Of a DNA stretch of 64,000 nt, positions 45,769 through 57,124 are shown piece after piece. The notes below the pieces were generated by a model. It saw only the letters and a list, made by a program, of their open reading frames with translations, was not told the origin of the DNA and ran no database searches. The translations under genes and the position numbers were made by a program. Within the stretch, counting starts at the first letter, position 1. Every line of letters begins with the position of its first letter. The stretch is from Polytrichum commune (Eukaryota > Streptophyta > Polytrichopsida > Polytrichales > Polytrichaceae): positions 48,174,001 through 48,238,000 of the forward strand of contig OX485804.1 of NCBI GenBank assembly GCA_950295325.1, given 5' to 3'.

Positions 45769-47092
45769 TTAAGGGTGAAGTGGAGTGACATCAATTACAA
45801 TTGTATTCTATAGCTGGTCCAATGAGAGATGGTTGTTAATTTAGAAACGTGGAAACTTAGAAGCAAACAAAAAACAACTTCCTATTGATCATCTTTCTAT
45901 TTAACCATGCTAATCACAAGGAAGAAGTGTCACTTGCGGGTGAACTTGAACAATCATGTGGATGTCTTCCTATATTGAGCAAGGACACCCAAAGAGGTTA
46001 GTCCATAGCAAAGATACTTGAAGTCCTCTCGAAGAAGGTTGTTCTACTGTATGCACATAAACCCCCTTCCATTTCTCTTTTGCATAGGTGACAACCACAT
46101 ATTCACACTTGAGCCATGTGGCCGGGGGTTACTTTACTTTTGTCATGACGTTTTTGGTTTTGGTTACTAAATGCTAATAAATAACATTTTGACAAAGGGG
46201 GTAGAGGAACATACATAAATTCCATAATCAACTATCAAGGTATATAAAATCCGGCTTGCATTGCCATAGGAATTTTGCGACACGCCAACTCCTAGTATTT
46301 TTGTTGTAGAGTCGGTTGGGTGATGTTATGCTTTATGGAACATTATTAATAATATGCTCAAAATATAGACACCAATCTGATTTCAACAGTAGTGTAACAC
46401 AATTTGGAGGACCCACTATTGTGATCACTTGAAGAGAGAAAGAAATCTTCACTTCAACTCCCTATATCATTTGCATTTCAACTCAAATGGCAGCTTGCAG
46501 GATTCGCAATTACTAACCCCGATGAGACAATTTCCAGATTCGATCCAATTCTCAAAAATTGTATGTGGTGTTGGGAAGTGGCCGCAACAATAGGGCCACG
46601 TACCTTATGTCACTCTTAAACCTTTCAAATTGCCACAAACTTAGCTAAAACCATAAGCTTCAGCCTCTCGAGTGCAAATGTAAGGACTCAAGGGCCTGAC
46701 AAAATCTAAGCAGAGCGAGGAAGACTCAAGCCTCGTACTCACAAATCTCTCGCCGCATGCAATCGGACATTGCACTTGCAATGATTCTGCACTTTCCACC
46801 TTAAATTCCGATTCCACCTTGCATACTGGATTCAATATTCCACCGCCGCAGTGAGAGAAACTTGAATTTCGTGCAATCCCACTTCCTTTCTTACTTCTTG
46901 TCTCTGTCTGTCTGTTTGTTGCACTCGACGGAGTTTGGATTTCGGGGTCCGTGATGAATCGAGGTTTTCAGACCGGAAGTTAGGAGGAGTCAGCGACTCT
47001 TCTGTTGATAAATGTGTGGGGTTTAAGAAAAAGGAAAAAAAAAAACCCATTTCTGTGGAGTTTCAGACACAGGCTGTGTGGGAAAAGATTCG
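45769..47092. other. Intergenic region and leader of the lactone dehydrogenase gene
   Basis: About 46300-46520 is a partial, decayed family H copy. From about 46850 the sequence is the probable promoter and 5' leader of the gene starting at 47093. No clear TATA box. An A-rich run (47036-47044) lies just upstream of the start codon. Confidence 0.45.
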
Positions 47093-50000
47093 ATGGCAAT
47101 GGTGGCTGTGCGAAGAAGAAGCGCTAAAGAGCTGCTGGAATTTGCCAAGGCGATTTCAAGGCGGGCAAATTTGGGCGCTCAAATAGGAAGATTTGAAATT
47201 GAGCGCCCGATTCTTCCCGCAACCCGAAGGTTTACACATAGTTGGGGTTCTTCGAATTTTTCGAAGAGTGGGGTTGGATTGCCTCCCAGGAATTCCAGGG
47301 GTTTAGCATCAATCACCTCTGCAGAGCCTCCGTTACCTTGGTATGGACGATACATAGGCTATTCGATCCTGCTCACAGGCTCTGCAATTCTGACCTACTA
47401 CTATTACCCCCACCCAGGGCGAGGTCCAAGGGCAACTCATCGACAATCTCCACCTCCAGATGAGCATACCATAAGCAATTGGAGTGGGACACATGGGGCC
47501 ACAACCAGGGTTTATGCACAGCCAGAGAGTTTGGCTGAGCTGGAAGAGTTGGTGAAACTTGCGAATGAGAAGAAACAGAGGATTCGCCCCGTGGGGTCAG
47601 GGTTATCCCCGAATGGGATTGGGCTGAGTGATGAGGGTATGGTGAATCTGGCATTGATGGACAGGGTTTTGAGTGTTGATGAGGAATCGAAGAGGGTTAG
47701 GGTGGAAGCTGGTGCGAGGGTGGCTGAAGTTGTGGAGGCTTTGAGACCCCATGGGTTGACTTTGCAGAATTATGCTTCGATCCGTGAGCAACAGATCGGG
47801 GGGTTCATTCAGGTCAAATTTCTGAGCAACAAACCTGCTTGGATTTTTATTGCGTATAATTATTTTTTTGTGGTGGATTCTGAATATTTTGTGGGTTTCT
47901 ATGGAGAGAAAGAGGGAGATGACTTTGGTGTTGTTGATCTTTGAGTTGGTCTAAGTCTATATGTAATCTTGAAACGGTATTCATGGGAACTAAAGGGCTC
48001 CGAAAGACTATTGGGCTCCTTTCAGAGGTGAACATTTTGCCCAAGGCAAGCCCCCTAGCTTCCCATGTGATTGGTTGAAAATGTTCGGTTCACCCGGATC
48101 CCCCACTATGATTGGGTAGATCCCAGGTAGTAGGAGGCATTGGGAACCATCGAATGCTAGGAAGGTTACCCATCCATGTACTATTTCCAGTCTGAGGCAG
48201 CTTACCCTTAGAGTTCCCTTGGGTTCCGGGTTAAGGCCTCGGGTTTAAGCCACCCTTTAAGGTTTCCATCAAGACATTGTCTTGCATTTTGGGGCAAATT
48301 GGCAGAAGGTTTTGTTGATGCTCTTAATGTATGTCGTCACGTTCAGCATCCTCATCTTCACCAAGCTTGACTTGGAGAAAGATGTAGTGGAAATCTGAGC
48401 ATGTACAGAAACCTGACTTTTTTGAGGATCACTTGAATGTTCAGATAATTCCTACATCTTATGGTTTCAAATCACCTGTACTCTAAAGCTCACATTTGGT
48501 CTTCATCAAATCAGTTTCTCATATTTTGGTGCAAAATACCAAAAGGCTTGATACTCTTGATGTTGTTGCGCTCAGCATCCTCACCTTTCACCAAGCGTGA
48601 CTTGCAGAAAGATGTAGATGAGTCTGAGCATGTAAAGAAAACTGACTTACAAAAGGAGCGTATCACTTGAATGTTCAGATAATTCCTACATCTTATGTAT
48701 CATGCTTCATCTGTGTGGTTGCATTAAGTGGATAGTTAAATGCACATCTTGTTCATATGTCCTATGATCTTCTATTACCCAATGTAGATTTCAGTGCCTG
48801 TTGCTCGTAGAATTACTATCATCAAATATATGCACCAGTAACTTAAAACTTCTTAGTGCACAGACGGAGTCTTTATGTAGTGCTCCTATCTTGGAACCGC
48901 CTGACCTTCTTGCTATGATAAGGCTGATATCTCTAAAGCCTCATGCTTAGTCCTTTTTGACCTACACAATCATAAATTAGGGTCAACTGGATCAGAATCC
49001 AGCAATGAAACTTTGTTGGCATTGCATTTCTCAAACCCAATGTTTTGGATCCTAAGCCAGTGCACTTATATCCGATGCTTTCATCAGTGAAGTATGCTTT
49101 GTACACATTGAGAGCATTTGGGTGTAGACATAGCGAATTTTGATGGTATGATAGCTAAACAATCTTCTACGCAAAATCATACGGTTAGAACTTGAGGCTA
49201 GCATAGCATCGAACATGTTGAATTTTTGCGGTTGTTGAATCTCATGCTTAACATGGTTGCCAGGTTGGAGCACATGGAACTGGAGCAAGGTTGCCCCCAG
49301 TTGACGAGCAGGTAGTGAGTTTGAAGCTAGTCACACCTGGTAAGGGAACAATGGATCTTACGCCCGAGTCTGGAGAGTTGTTCTATCTAGCGCGCTGTGG
49401 CTTAGGTGCTCTTGGCGTGGTAGCTGAAGTGGAGCTCCAATGTGTACCAGCCCGCAAGCTTCTGGAGAAAACAACTGTCACGAATATGAAACAAGTGAAA
49501 AAGAACCATAAGTAAAGTATTCTCAACTTGTCTATCATTCCTGAAAACTTGCATGGTTCAACAGATTTGCTTTTGGACATGAGCACCTCAAATGTATTTG
49601 CATTGAATTGTGAACAAGTGGTTTTGCATTGACCTTTGAGGAAAAATTGGACTTCTCTTAAAACTGTGTCAACCCATAGCCTGTCAAAGTACATATGGAG
49701 TTATTCTGATCTGGTTTCACCATAACCGCCTTTTTGTCTCTATACAGTGGAGTTCACTGCTGTCTCATATGGGTCTTTAATACTTGAAAACATATGCAAG
49801 ATTTCCCAGACCTTTTCGAATTTGTAGCTGAAAATAATGTTCAGAAGATTGTGTATGTGCCTTTGTAAGCAAACTTATGATGTGCTTGTTCTAACTGTAG
49901 TTTAATTTTTTTTTAAATTTTTGCAGGAAATGGTTGCAAGAGAACAAGCATTTAAGATACATGTGGATTCCCAACACAGATGCAGTTGTGGTTGTCCAAT

Positions 50001-53000
50001 GCAATCCTCTACCAGAAGGGCAAGCTGTAGAGGAGACTATGTCACCCAAATATAGTGTGGATGAAAGGCTGAGTGCAGTGCGTTCTTTCTACAAGGAAAT
50101 GGCGTCCAAATATTTGTAAGTTGATGTCTTTCTTACTGGTATGTTATTTACAAACAATATCAGTAGCTGTGTAGCCTGGAATATATTTGCAGTGATACCT
50201 ATGCATGTGGTGATGTTCCTTCCATGTTGGGTATTGTAAAGTGTCTGGCACAAGATGAGGTTAAGGATTAGTGCAATGTTACCATTGGTACCTGTTTAGG
50301 GTAGAGGTGTTAATTTCAGTTTGACTGGCACTATGATTGGGGTACAGGCCAGATGATGTTAAACTTGTTGCACAAGAAATGCAAGGAGAAACCAAGACCC
50401 AGGCAGAGTCTGGATCATGGGGTGGTAGCAGTGCAGGTAGCAGGAATCCTCTGGGACATCTTTCAGACGAAGAGCTGGATTCTCTGACTTTCCCTGAATT
50501 TCGCGACAAGCTTATTGCATTTGATCCACTCAACAAGGCCCATATAGTCAAGGTCTGGACAACCATCCCACATTCAAACCTTAAAATGAACCCGGGGAGA
50601 GGGGGGAGGGGGGGGGGGGGGGGGTATGCAGGGTACATGACTATTGCACAAACCCCCCAATAAGTATTCAAGTAATATAATATTTGTTATACAATATTGA
50701 ATTCTTATTTAGCACCGCGTATAATAAAGAGGGAGTGAAAAATAAAGTGAAATGTAACAATCGGTGAATAATTAAACATGGTATTTGTTTGAGTCTAGGT
50801 CATTTTTATGAGCTTAAGTCTCCGTTTATTTTACATACATGTATGCTCCGACTGGCTTTTAAATTTTATTTATTTATTTTTTGACATTTAAGCTAAAAAA
50901 TATTAAGTAGTTATTTAATTGCCTCTCTCCCCCCCACTTGTATGATACCCAACCTCCTGACCATTAATTCTGGTTTGACACTTTGCTACTTGCATCTCGT
51001 TTACTATGGAACACATGCATCGCAGCTGCAAGAACTGGTCATTATTTCTAGTTAATGATGGATGAAAATGTTCTTCTGCAGGTCAATCAAGTGGAAGCTG
51101 AATACTGGAGGAAAAGTGAAGGAATTAGAGTAGGTTGGAGTGATGAGATTCTGGGCTTTGACTGTGGTGGTCAGCAGTGGGTCTCTGAGATCTGTTTCCC
51201 AACTGGAACAATTAAAAAACCAAATATGCAAGATGTGAAATACATCGAGCAGCTCATGAACTTGATCAAGAAAGAGGATATTCCTGCACCCTCTCCTATT
51301 GAACAACGGTGGACAGCCAGAAGCCAAAGCCCACTTAGCCCAGCTTTCAGTACAGATCCAGATGCCTTGAGTGCATGGGTGAGTCTATTTTTTATGAAAA
51401 TCAATGCAAATGCATATTCTTTCTCTGTTGGTACTCACATACAACCTTTAAACATTTGTCCAGCATTTCAAATTTCATTACGAGTGAAAATCCTTAGAAA
51501 CCAATTCAGAGCACAGAGCAGTTTCATGTGCTCTGAACATGTGCTTTATTATTAATTTTTGTTGAGCCATGCCTCAAGGGAGTCATTGCATCCAATTTGG
51601 TGTTCCCATTTAGATCTTCTTGTACGCTGTAAAAAGATATGCAATCATCAAGCCCAGTTAGAGTGTACCTAATGAGCTTACTTGGTACTTGCTCTTGCCT
51701 TAAAGCACAGACTAGGCTCTTCCTTCACTCTGTACAATTTACTCATACTTTAAGCCATTTAATTCGGTATTTCTCCCATATGCCTTACTGTTCATATGCC
51801 TTAAGTCTATATGATCATTTTTTATAACCTGGAACTGGTACTTTAGAATGGCCAGTGTTTGTTGTATTTAATCCTTCTGTACGAGATGTTGGTATGGCCC
51901 TCGTGCAGTATGCCTTTTCGATTAAAAAAGAAATCCTTTGAATTGATTGTCCTTGTCAAGAGAAGCTTTTTAACATTGGGTCATTTACTGGTAGAATAAT
52001 AGTCAGTCAATTTTTAAGGGGCCAGACCTCGATTGGATGGGGGTTGGTAAGTTTGCAGCTCGTTCCTCCTGTCTGTAGCTTACTGTATTATAGTGTTGGG
52101 CTGTCACATTTTCAAAGTGGTGATTACACTGGTCACATGTGTACACCATGAAAAATTTATTACATGTCTGACCCATGTTCTTAGAAAGTATTTGAGGAGT
52201 ACATTGAAAAAGCTTCAGGGTAAGTGCAAATTTATAATTAATGAGGGTGGTGATGTTCAACAGGTTGGAATCATCATGTATCTTCCTACAAGTGATGAGG
52301 AACAAAGGGAAGTTATCACAAAGCGCTTCTTTGAGTATCGTCGGGCTGCACAACTCCAACTTTGGGATTCATTTGGCGCACATGAGCACTGGGCCAAAAT
52401 CGAGGTAACTCTTTTCTCTTTGAACTTCCCCTGCGCATCAATTTTCTATTCCAAATTAGAGAGTTCCTCAGTCCCATTCACATTGGACTAGTAGATATAT
52501 TGGCTCAACCCTATTCACATGGAGACTTTGCACATTACACACTCTTTAAGGAAGGTAAGTGGGCCTAAATTGGATACTTTTAGCTCTGCATCCTCTTCTC
52601 CTAGGTTATTAAACATGTGATTAGTACGAAATGTATTGCAATTTTAACTCAAGGCCTTAGCCATTTTCCTCATAATTTTTGGACCTCATATGTAATAAAT
52701 TTTTACCTCATATATCTTTACTATCAAAGTGAACATTCTCTTTTTCCTTAAATGATCACATAAATCCCTCAATTTATCTTGATTATGGAACCTAGAATAG
52801 TATACTATTTTGAGCACGTGGTCCAATATCTCTTGAATACATGCCTTTCTGATGGCCGTTCCTAGATCCACACTTAACTACAAACCCACCCAAATAAAGG
52901 TGTCCGATTAAGATAATTAACCAAATTAGGCCCCCATACCTTACATGAGTAATTTCTCCAGAGCTGTAAGCACATCAGAACTACTGAGTTGCAACTATCT

Positions 53001-53328
53001 GGAGCCTTCAATCAAAGACATTCAACAGGTGGAGGCGAGCCTTTAGCAACAAATTGATACTTCTTGAGGCCTTTCTCAACAGCGTTGGATATATTAGTGA
53101 TAGTTATCAACAAAGGTTTTGAAATGTTGGATAAAATGGATTGATTTAGTAATCTTGATGTCTCAGGTTCCCAAAGATGAGAACTCACTGGAGTGGGTGC
53201 GTGAGAGGCTTCGACAACGGTATCCTGTGGACAAATTTATGAAGGCTCGGGAAGAACTTGACCCAAATAATATTTTGGTAAATAACATTATTGAGAAGCT
53301 TTTCCCTGCCGTGACTATGGTCGCCTAA
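47093..53328 (+). CDS. GLDH: L-galactono-1,4-lactone dehydrogenase, mitochondrial (7 exons)
   Basis: Exons 47093-47812, 49264-49511, 49927-50115, 50348-50552, 51082-51378, 52264-52404 and 53167-53328 keep phase across GT-AG introns and give 653 residues, slightly longer than the usual 600-610. The enzyme makes L-ascorbate from L-galactono-1,4-lactone at the inner mitochondrial membrane, passing electrons to cytochrome c, and in Arabidopsis also helps assemble complex I. A basic N-terminus (residues 1-50) suits a mitochondrial presequence, and residues 88-105 are a hydrophobic segment. The FAD (PCMH) domain spans about 130-305 with VGSGLSPNGIGLS (167-179) and HGTG (244-247). The ALO-type domain follows, with SEGIRVGWSDEILGFDCGGQ (466-485) and PIEQRWTAR. 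The C-terminus ELDPNNILVNN is typical. A Gly/Ser-rich loop in exon 4 is unusual. No frameshift or stop; intact and probably functional. Confidence 0.95.
48282..48700. repeat. Direct duplication in GLDH intron 1
   Basis: Two units, about 48282-48462 and 48517-48700, share TTTTGGKGCAAA, CAGCATCCTCA, TTCACCAAGC, GACTTG(G/C)AGAAAGATGTAG and GAATGTTCAGATAATTCCTA. They are diverged but colinear. They lie well away from both splice sites. Confidence 0.8.
50603..50623. repeat. G run in GLDH intron 4
   Basis: A run of about 20 G interrupted near its start, 50 bases after the exon 4 donor. It may form a quadruplex on the non-template strand of the transcript, or may be an assembly-prone homopolymer. 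Confidence 0.8.
52660..52930 (-). repeat. Family H repeat in GLDH intron 6
   Basis: Reversed family-H blocks (AAAGTGAACATTCTCTTTTT, GAGCACGTGGTCCAATATC, GGTGTCCGATTAAG). Its presence in an intron shows that family H copies can settle in transcribed sequence without destroying the gene. Confidence 0.6.
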
Positions 53329-53800
53329 CCTGAAATTCATCCACATGAAAAAGTTCCAATTTTGTCCATCTGTGATATTATTGGGTTTCAGTTTCATGCT
53401 GCCGCATTCTTTGGAATCTATGTCACTCTTCTACCAGAGTTGTTTGTTGGCAGTGTTTTGAAGTAGAGAAATTAGAGATTGGTAGACGCCTGTTCTTTAG
53501 CGACCCCAATGGCTTCCATTCTTAACTCTAGATAAATTTTTTAAGCCAAAATTACTCAGTTCACAGGAGCACAAGTTTGTCTGGCAATTCAGCAGACTTG
53601 TACTCAAAGTTGATGGGAAGTATACCTAGCCATGTGTACTCCTTGCAGTGATAAAATTTGATAGTAGTTAGTGGTGCAGCAGTGTGTGAAGCAAGGTTAT
53701 TTAAGGACCGAGGTGGATATTGGAGATCTATGGGCAGGGGTGTGGTCAGAACCAATTTCTGAAGATTGACAAGTTTGGAGTCCAAATGTGCATGACACAA

Positions 53801-53806
53801 AATAAA
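53801..53806 (+). terminator. Possible polyadenylation signal of GLDH
   Basis: AATAAA lies 473 bases after the stop codon. Plant poly(A) signals are loose, so this is a plausible candidate only. Confidence 0.35.
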
Positions 53807-54839
53807 ATTGCATTAGATGCTTTAGCTCGTTGTGTTCTTTTAGCTACATGGGAATTCCTTAATTAGTCACTTTCCTAAAATTCAATTGAAATTCAAAAAT
53901 GATATTTTCCTAGTCCAAATTCCCAAAAATGACATTTATTGTGACATGTAAGTGGCGAACTAGCCTAGGAGTACAGTATCTTTCGGCAGGTAAACCTCAA
54001 TACTCTACCATTACACAATTGGCACAACTCCTACTTTCATATCAATCTCCCACCTTCATTTCTTTATGAAGTATCTCACATTGCATACTATTCATGCACA
54101 ATGGTGCAAATCTGACCAATTTTTGTCCATCTTCACTTGCTTAGGAAAAATTCCATTGTGGAATGTCCTATGTATGCACAATTGGTGCATATCTTACTCA
54201 TTGCTGACATGTCCATTGCACAATGGTGCAAATCTGACTTATGTGTTTGTCAAGTTCCAATCCTCATGGTTCTATTAAAGAATGAAAACTGGGTTGAAAT
54301 GTGCCCAACTTAAATTTTTCCAAGATGGATGTAAATGGTGTCAGCTTCCTAAACAAGGATAAATGAAGAGCCTCTTTGTCCACAACTCCTGCCATTTAGG
54401 GTTTATGGTTTTGGGGTTTTGGGTTTAGCACTGCGCAATAAAATATGCTAGGTAGGTATTGAAGATGGTGGACATGAAATGCTTGTCTAGCAAGTACCAA
54501 TTGACTGTTACCATTTGCAGCCTTGAAGACTTTTGCACAATCTATCATCCACGGATCACTGCAAGCATTATTTCAAACTCCAATAAAAAGAAACTCCCTC
54601 CCATAAGCTGTCCAGGAAGAAGTTGAGTCTTCAGTGCCAGCTGCTTTTGACTGATTACTTGAGGAACATACATATCATAACTTGCACAGGATAAGCCATG
54701 CAGATAAAATATTTCCCTATTGAGTATTTTGAAGAGTCAAAGAACTCTGACTCGGATCCCCCTCCATGGACTGCATTGAAGGCTTCTTTGCCAAATCTAG
54801 GAAAACTTGCACACGAATACTGTTGCAAGTGCTCACAAG
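53807..54839. other. Intergenic sequence, no gene seen
   Basis: About 54060-54240 repeats CACAATGGTGCAAATCTGAC (54095, 54218) with a looser copy near 54178. A GGGTTTATGG...GGGTTTAG stretch near 54400 is telomere-like but degenerate. No gene. Confidence 0.4.
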
Positions 54840-55655
54840 TGCTCAACTGCTCAAGCTTCATCTGCTCGAAGGACAGAAACAAAACGACAACGTAAGGGCC
54901 TTGGCAAGTGATGGTGGGAACAAAACCCTTGTAGACAGCCATAGCTCCTCCATTCTGCACTGCCTTCACAGCACAGCCCAATGCACCTCGATAGGGTGGA
55001 GGAACTTTCGACACCGTCTTTCACTCCTCGTCTCGTCGTCATCACCCATGTCCTGCCGACTGCATTGATACGGTTTGACACCACAGAGGCCAAGACCCCT
55101 GCTCCGATGCGGCCAACTACTTGTGAGGCTACCCCCTCCGGAAGCAACTGGTGCACCATTAAGGAGTCCTTGATCTGGTCGTATGTGGCCAACTGTGCGG
55201 TGGTTACCAACATAGCTTGTGTCCAATGATCGAGGAGAACCGGCAGTTAGTTACAGATGAACAAGTTGAGTTTGAGAAATAACCGATTGAAGTTCCAGAC
55301 TGCAGGAAAATTACCCATCATTTTAGAGGAATTTAGAGAACATACCCCAATTTAATAAAGGGAAACCGGAGGATGTCAATAACATGTAACCGGCTGGACT
55401 TGCAAACACTAGCTAGGATCTCAACCGATTATGCCCAAAAATCTCCCTGATCACTGCTCGCATCAGGGTGGAAGTGGAACCCATCCACAGAGACATTGCA
55501 CCCTCCTGTTTTACCATTTGGAAAAACACACTTCCCATGCTCATGCAGTTTCGAGCTTCATGAGAAAGTAGTCTCCCGTCCTGTCCACTTGCATCTGCAC
55601 CATGGCTATGTTGGCAGGGTTTCCAATGACGGCCCCAAACGCACCTGCTCGTGGA
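54840..55655 (-). pseudogene. Mitochondrial dicarboxylate-carrier-like pseudogene, split by a MITE
   Basis: Read on the minus strand, 55655-55465 gives AGAFGAVIGNPANIAMVQMQ and EGAMSLWMGSTSTLMRA. After the MITE, 55216-55020 gives MLVTTAQLATYDQIKD and later RIGAGVLASVVSNRINAVG. A shift of frame near 55015 then gives VPPPYRGALGCAVKAV and YKGFVPTITCQGPYVVVLF. This is the order of the second and third repeats of plant mitochondrial dicarboxylate/uncoupling-type carriers (MCF). The N-terminal repeat is missing. Damage includes an in-frame stop after the first MCF block, the frameshift near 55015, and loss of the signature Pro (SNR for the usual SNP) and of the following basic residue. If intact it would exchange dicarboxylates across the inner membrane; this copy cannot. 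Confidence 0.85.
55224..55456. mobile_element. hAT-like MITE, copy 3, inside the carrier pseudogene
   Basis: A 233-bp element starting CAATGATCGAGGAG and ending GATCACTG. The flanking 8-mers CTTGTGTC (55216-55223) and CTCGCATC (55457-55464) match at five of eight positions, and all three differences are transitions, consistent with decay of an 8-bp duplication, two of them at a CpG. Excising the element and one 8-mer rejoins the carrier frame exactly: CTG ATG CGA GCT ATG TTG reads LMRAML, as expected for the family. Confidence 0.85.
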
Positions 55656-55995
55656 TCACTGGGGACGTATTAGTAAAACACATGCGGCAATATATAGGGT
55701 CCCATATACTGTTCTTCCTCTTTAGTATGACACGTTTGGGAAACACAAAAAACAGTCATATTATCGGGGTTTCATCTTCTCATTAATATGACAAATGGCG
55801 TAAAGTTGTCGTATTATTGAGGGAATATGAAAACATAAGTAATATGAGCTTAAAAATTATATACAATGAGTTTAAGCAATATAGATGGTATGAAATAATA
55901 ACTTATAACTCCAAACAAATACATATATTCTCAAGAACTCTTGGAATAGGAGTCTAAAGGTCTTTGGTGTTGTCTACCCAAGTTAGCAACTCTCA

Positions 55996-56766
55996 TCATA
56001 GTTAAATTCCCTACTAACTTTTGAAGACTAATACTTTTTATTAATACACGGGTAGATCACGCTAAGGCATTTTTGTGCACCACGTGCGGTTGGGGGTTTT
56101 TTGTTTTGGGGCTATTTACCTTCAAGGGCTGAATTAAAGCCTCCCTATAATTACTTAAATTTCAAAAATGGCCCATTTGTTTGCACCCTTCCATTACTTA
56201 TATTGTCCAAGTCACTGTAATTTTTTGTACTCTATATTCCTTTTAAGTAATTTTGGATAGACGGAAATCCCAATTATCATCCATCCCCGTGAGTCCTAAA
56301 CCCATTTACATACCATACTAAACATACCTTCTAGGATCCTTATCTTCAGCCCCTATATTAATTTTACAAAAAAATAATGGCCCACATTTTATGTCCATCA
56401 AACTTACTTATAATGGGATTGTCTACATTTAATGGCCCCTTCATTATTTGGAATTCCTTTATAATTTTTATTTCAAATGATTTTAATCCTCTCTATATTA
56501 TGCCGCACGTCGTTTTTAAAATGCACTAAGTGATCTACCCGTGTATTAATACCAAAATATAAAGAGTTCTCTAATATGAAACTAGACAACAATGATGCAT
56601 GGTGTTTAGCATCACTAAGCTTTATTATAGGTGAAACAACATCATCCACATCTACTGAGTATAGGTCAATATTAAGATCAAAGTCTTGTGCAGACTTGGT
56701 TCCCAAAGTAACATCCACCAACTCATCAATACTCAATTCTAGCTTAGTAATCTCTTCCCCTTCCAT
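55996..56766 (-). pseudogene. C-terminal remnant of a Tigger/CENP-B-type transposase
   Basis: From an ATG at 56764-56766, the minus frame reads LSIDELVDVTLGTKSAQDFD, an acidic stretch, then PIIKLSDAKHHASLLSSFIL and ENSLYFG. This resembles the acidic C-terminal tail after the DDE domain in Tigger/CENP-B-like plant transposases: an acidic block, then an S/A-rich helix that begins P-x-x-x-L. At 56551 the frame enters the nested element and continues by chance to 56473. Beyond the insertion, near 56038-55996 and on, a minus frame gives SLQKLVGNLTMMRVANLG, a plausible last segment, but shifted by one base relative to the first part. The DNA-binding and DDE domains are absent, so it cannot encode an active transposase. 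Confidence 0.6.
56047..56543. mobile_element. Element nested in the pogo-like transposon
   Basis: A 497-bp element with perfect inverted ends CACGGGTAGATCAC / GTGATCTACCCGTG and further inverted match inward (GTGCGG near 56085 against CCGCAC near 56503). It is flanked by TATTAATA on both sides (56039-56046, 56544-56551). One further base also matches, so the duplication could be read as 9 bp. Eight bases suggest hAT and nine MULE; the terminus CACGG is not a standard hAT end. No coding capacity. A decayed relative lies at 23700-24310. Confidence 0.85.
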
Positions 56767-57124
56767 ACTATATCAACATGAGTAGAAGGCAACATACTAG
56801 ATAGGAGGCCACTCCAACCCTAACCATGTCCATTCTACACTAATAACCCTAATTCTCATTAAGTTCCCAATGATAAGTGAAGTTCCCGAGTAGTTCCCAA
56901 GTGAAAATGGATGTATTTTAGATATACATAACATAGATGTAAGAAACTTTAGCATTAACTACCTCTTTAATGTGACAAAACGGAGATTCTAAATGCCGCA
57001 TTAGCGAGTGTTGTAGTCGTATAAAAGACGGAGTTTTGAAGTAGAAAGTTTGGTCCCGCAAAAATGTGTCGTAATATCGAGGGCATCATATAAACGAGTG
57101 TCGTCTTAATGAGGTTAGACTGTA

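Larger units (their letters stand above)
55709..57122 (-). mobile_element. Pogo/Tigger-like Tc1/mariner transposon, internally deleted
   Basis: A 1414-bp element flanked by TA on both sides (55707-55708, 57123-57124). On the minus strand it starts CAGTCTAACCTCATTAAGAC and continues with GACACTCGTTTATATGATGC and CTCGATATTACGACAC. The other end, inverted, starts CTGTTCTTCCTCTTTAGTAT and GACACGTTT. The CAGT..AACCTC terminus with TA duplication and repeated TTAATATGAC-type subterminal motifs fits the pogo/Tigger branch. Only the C-terminal tail of a transposase remains (see the entry at 55996), directly after about 350 bp of leader, so most of the coding region has been lost. About 500 bp of its present length is a nested insertion. 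Confidence 0.8.
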
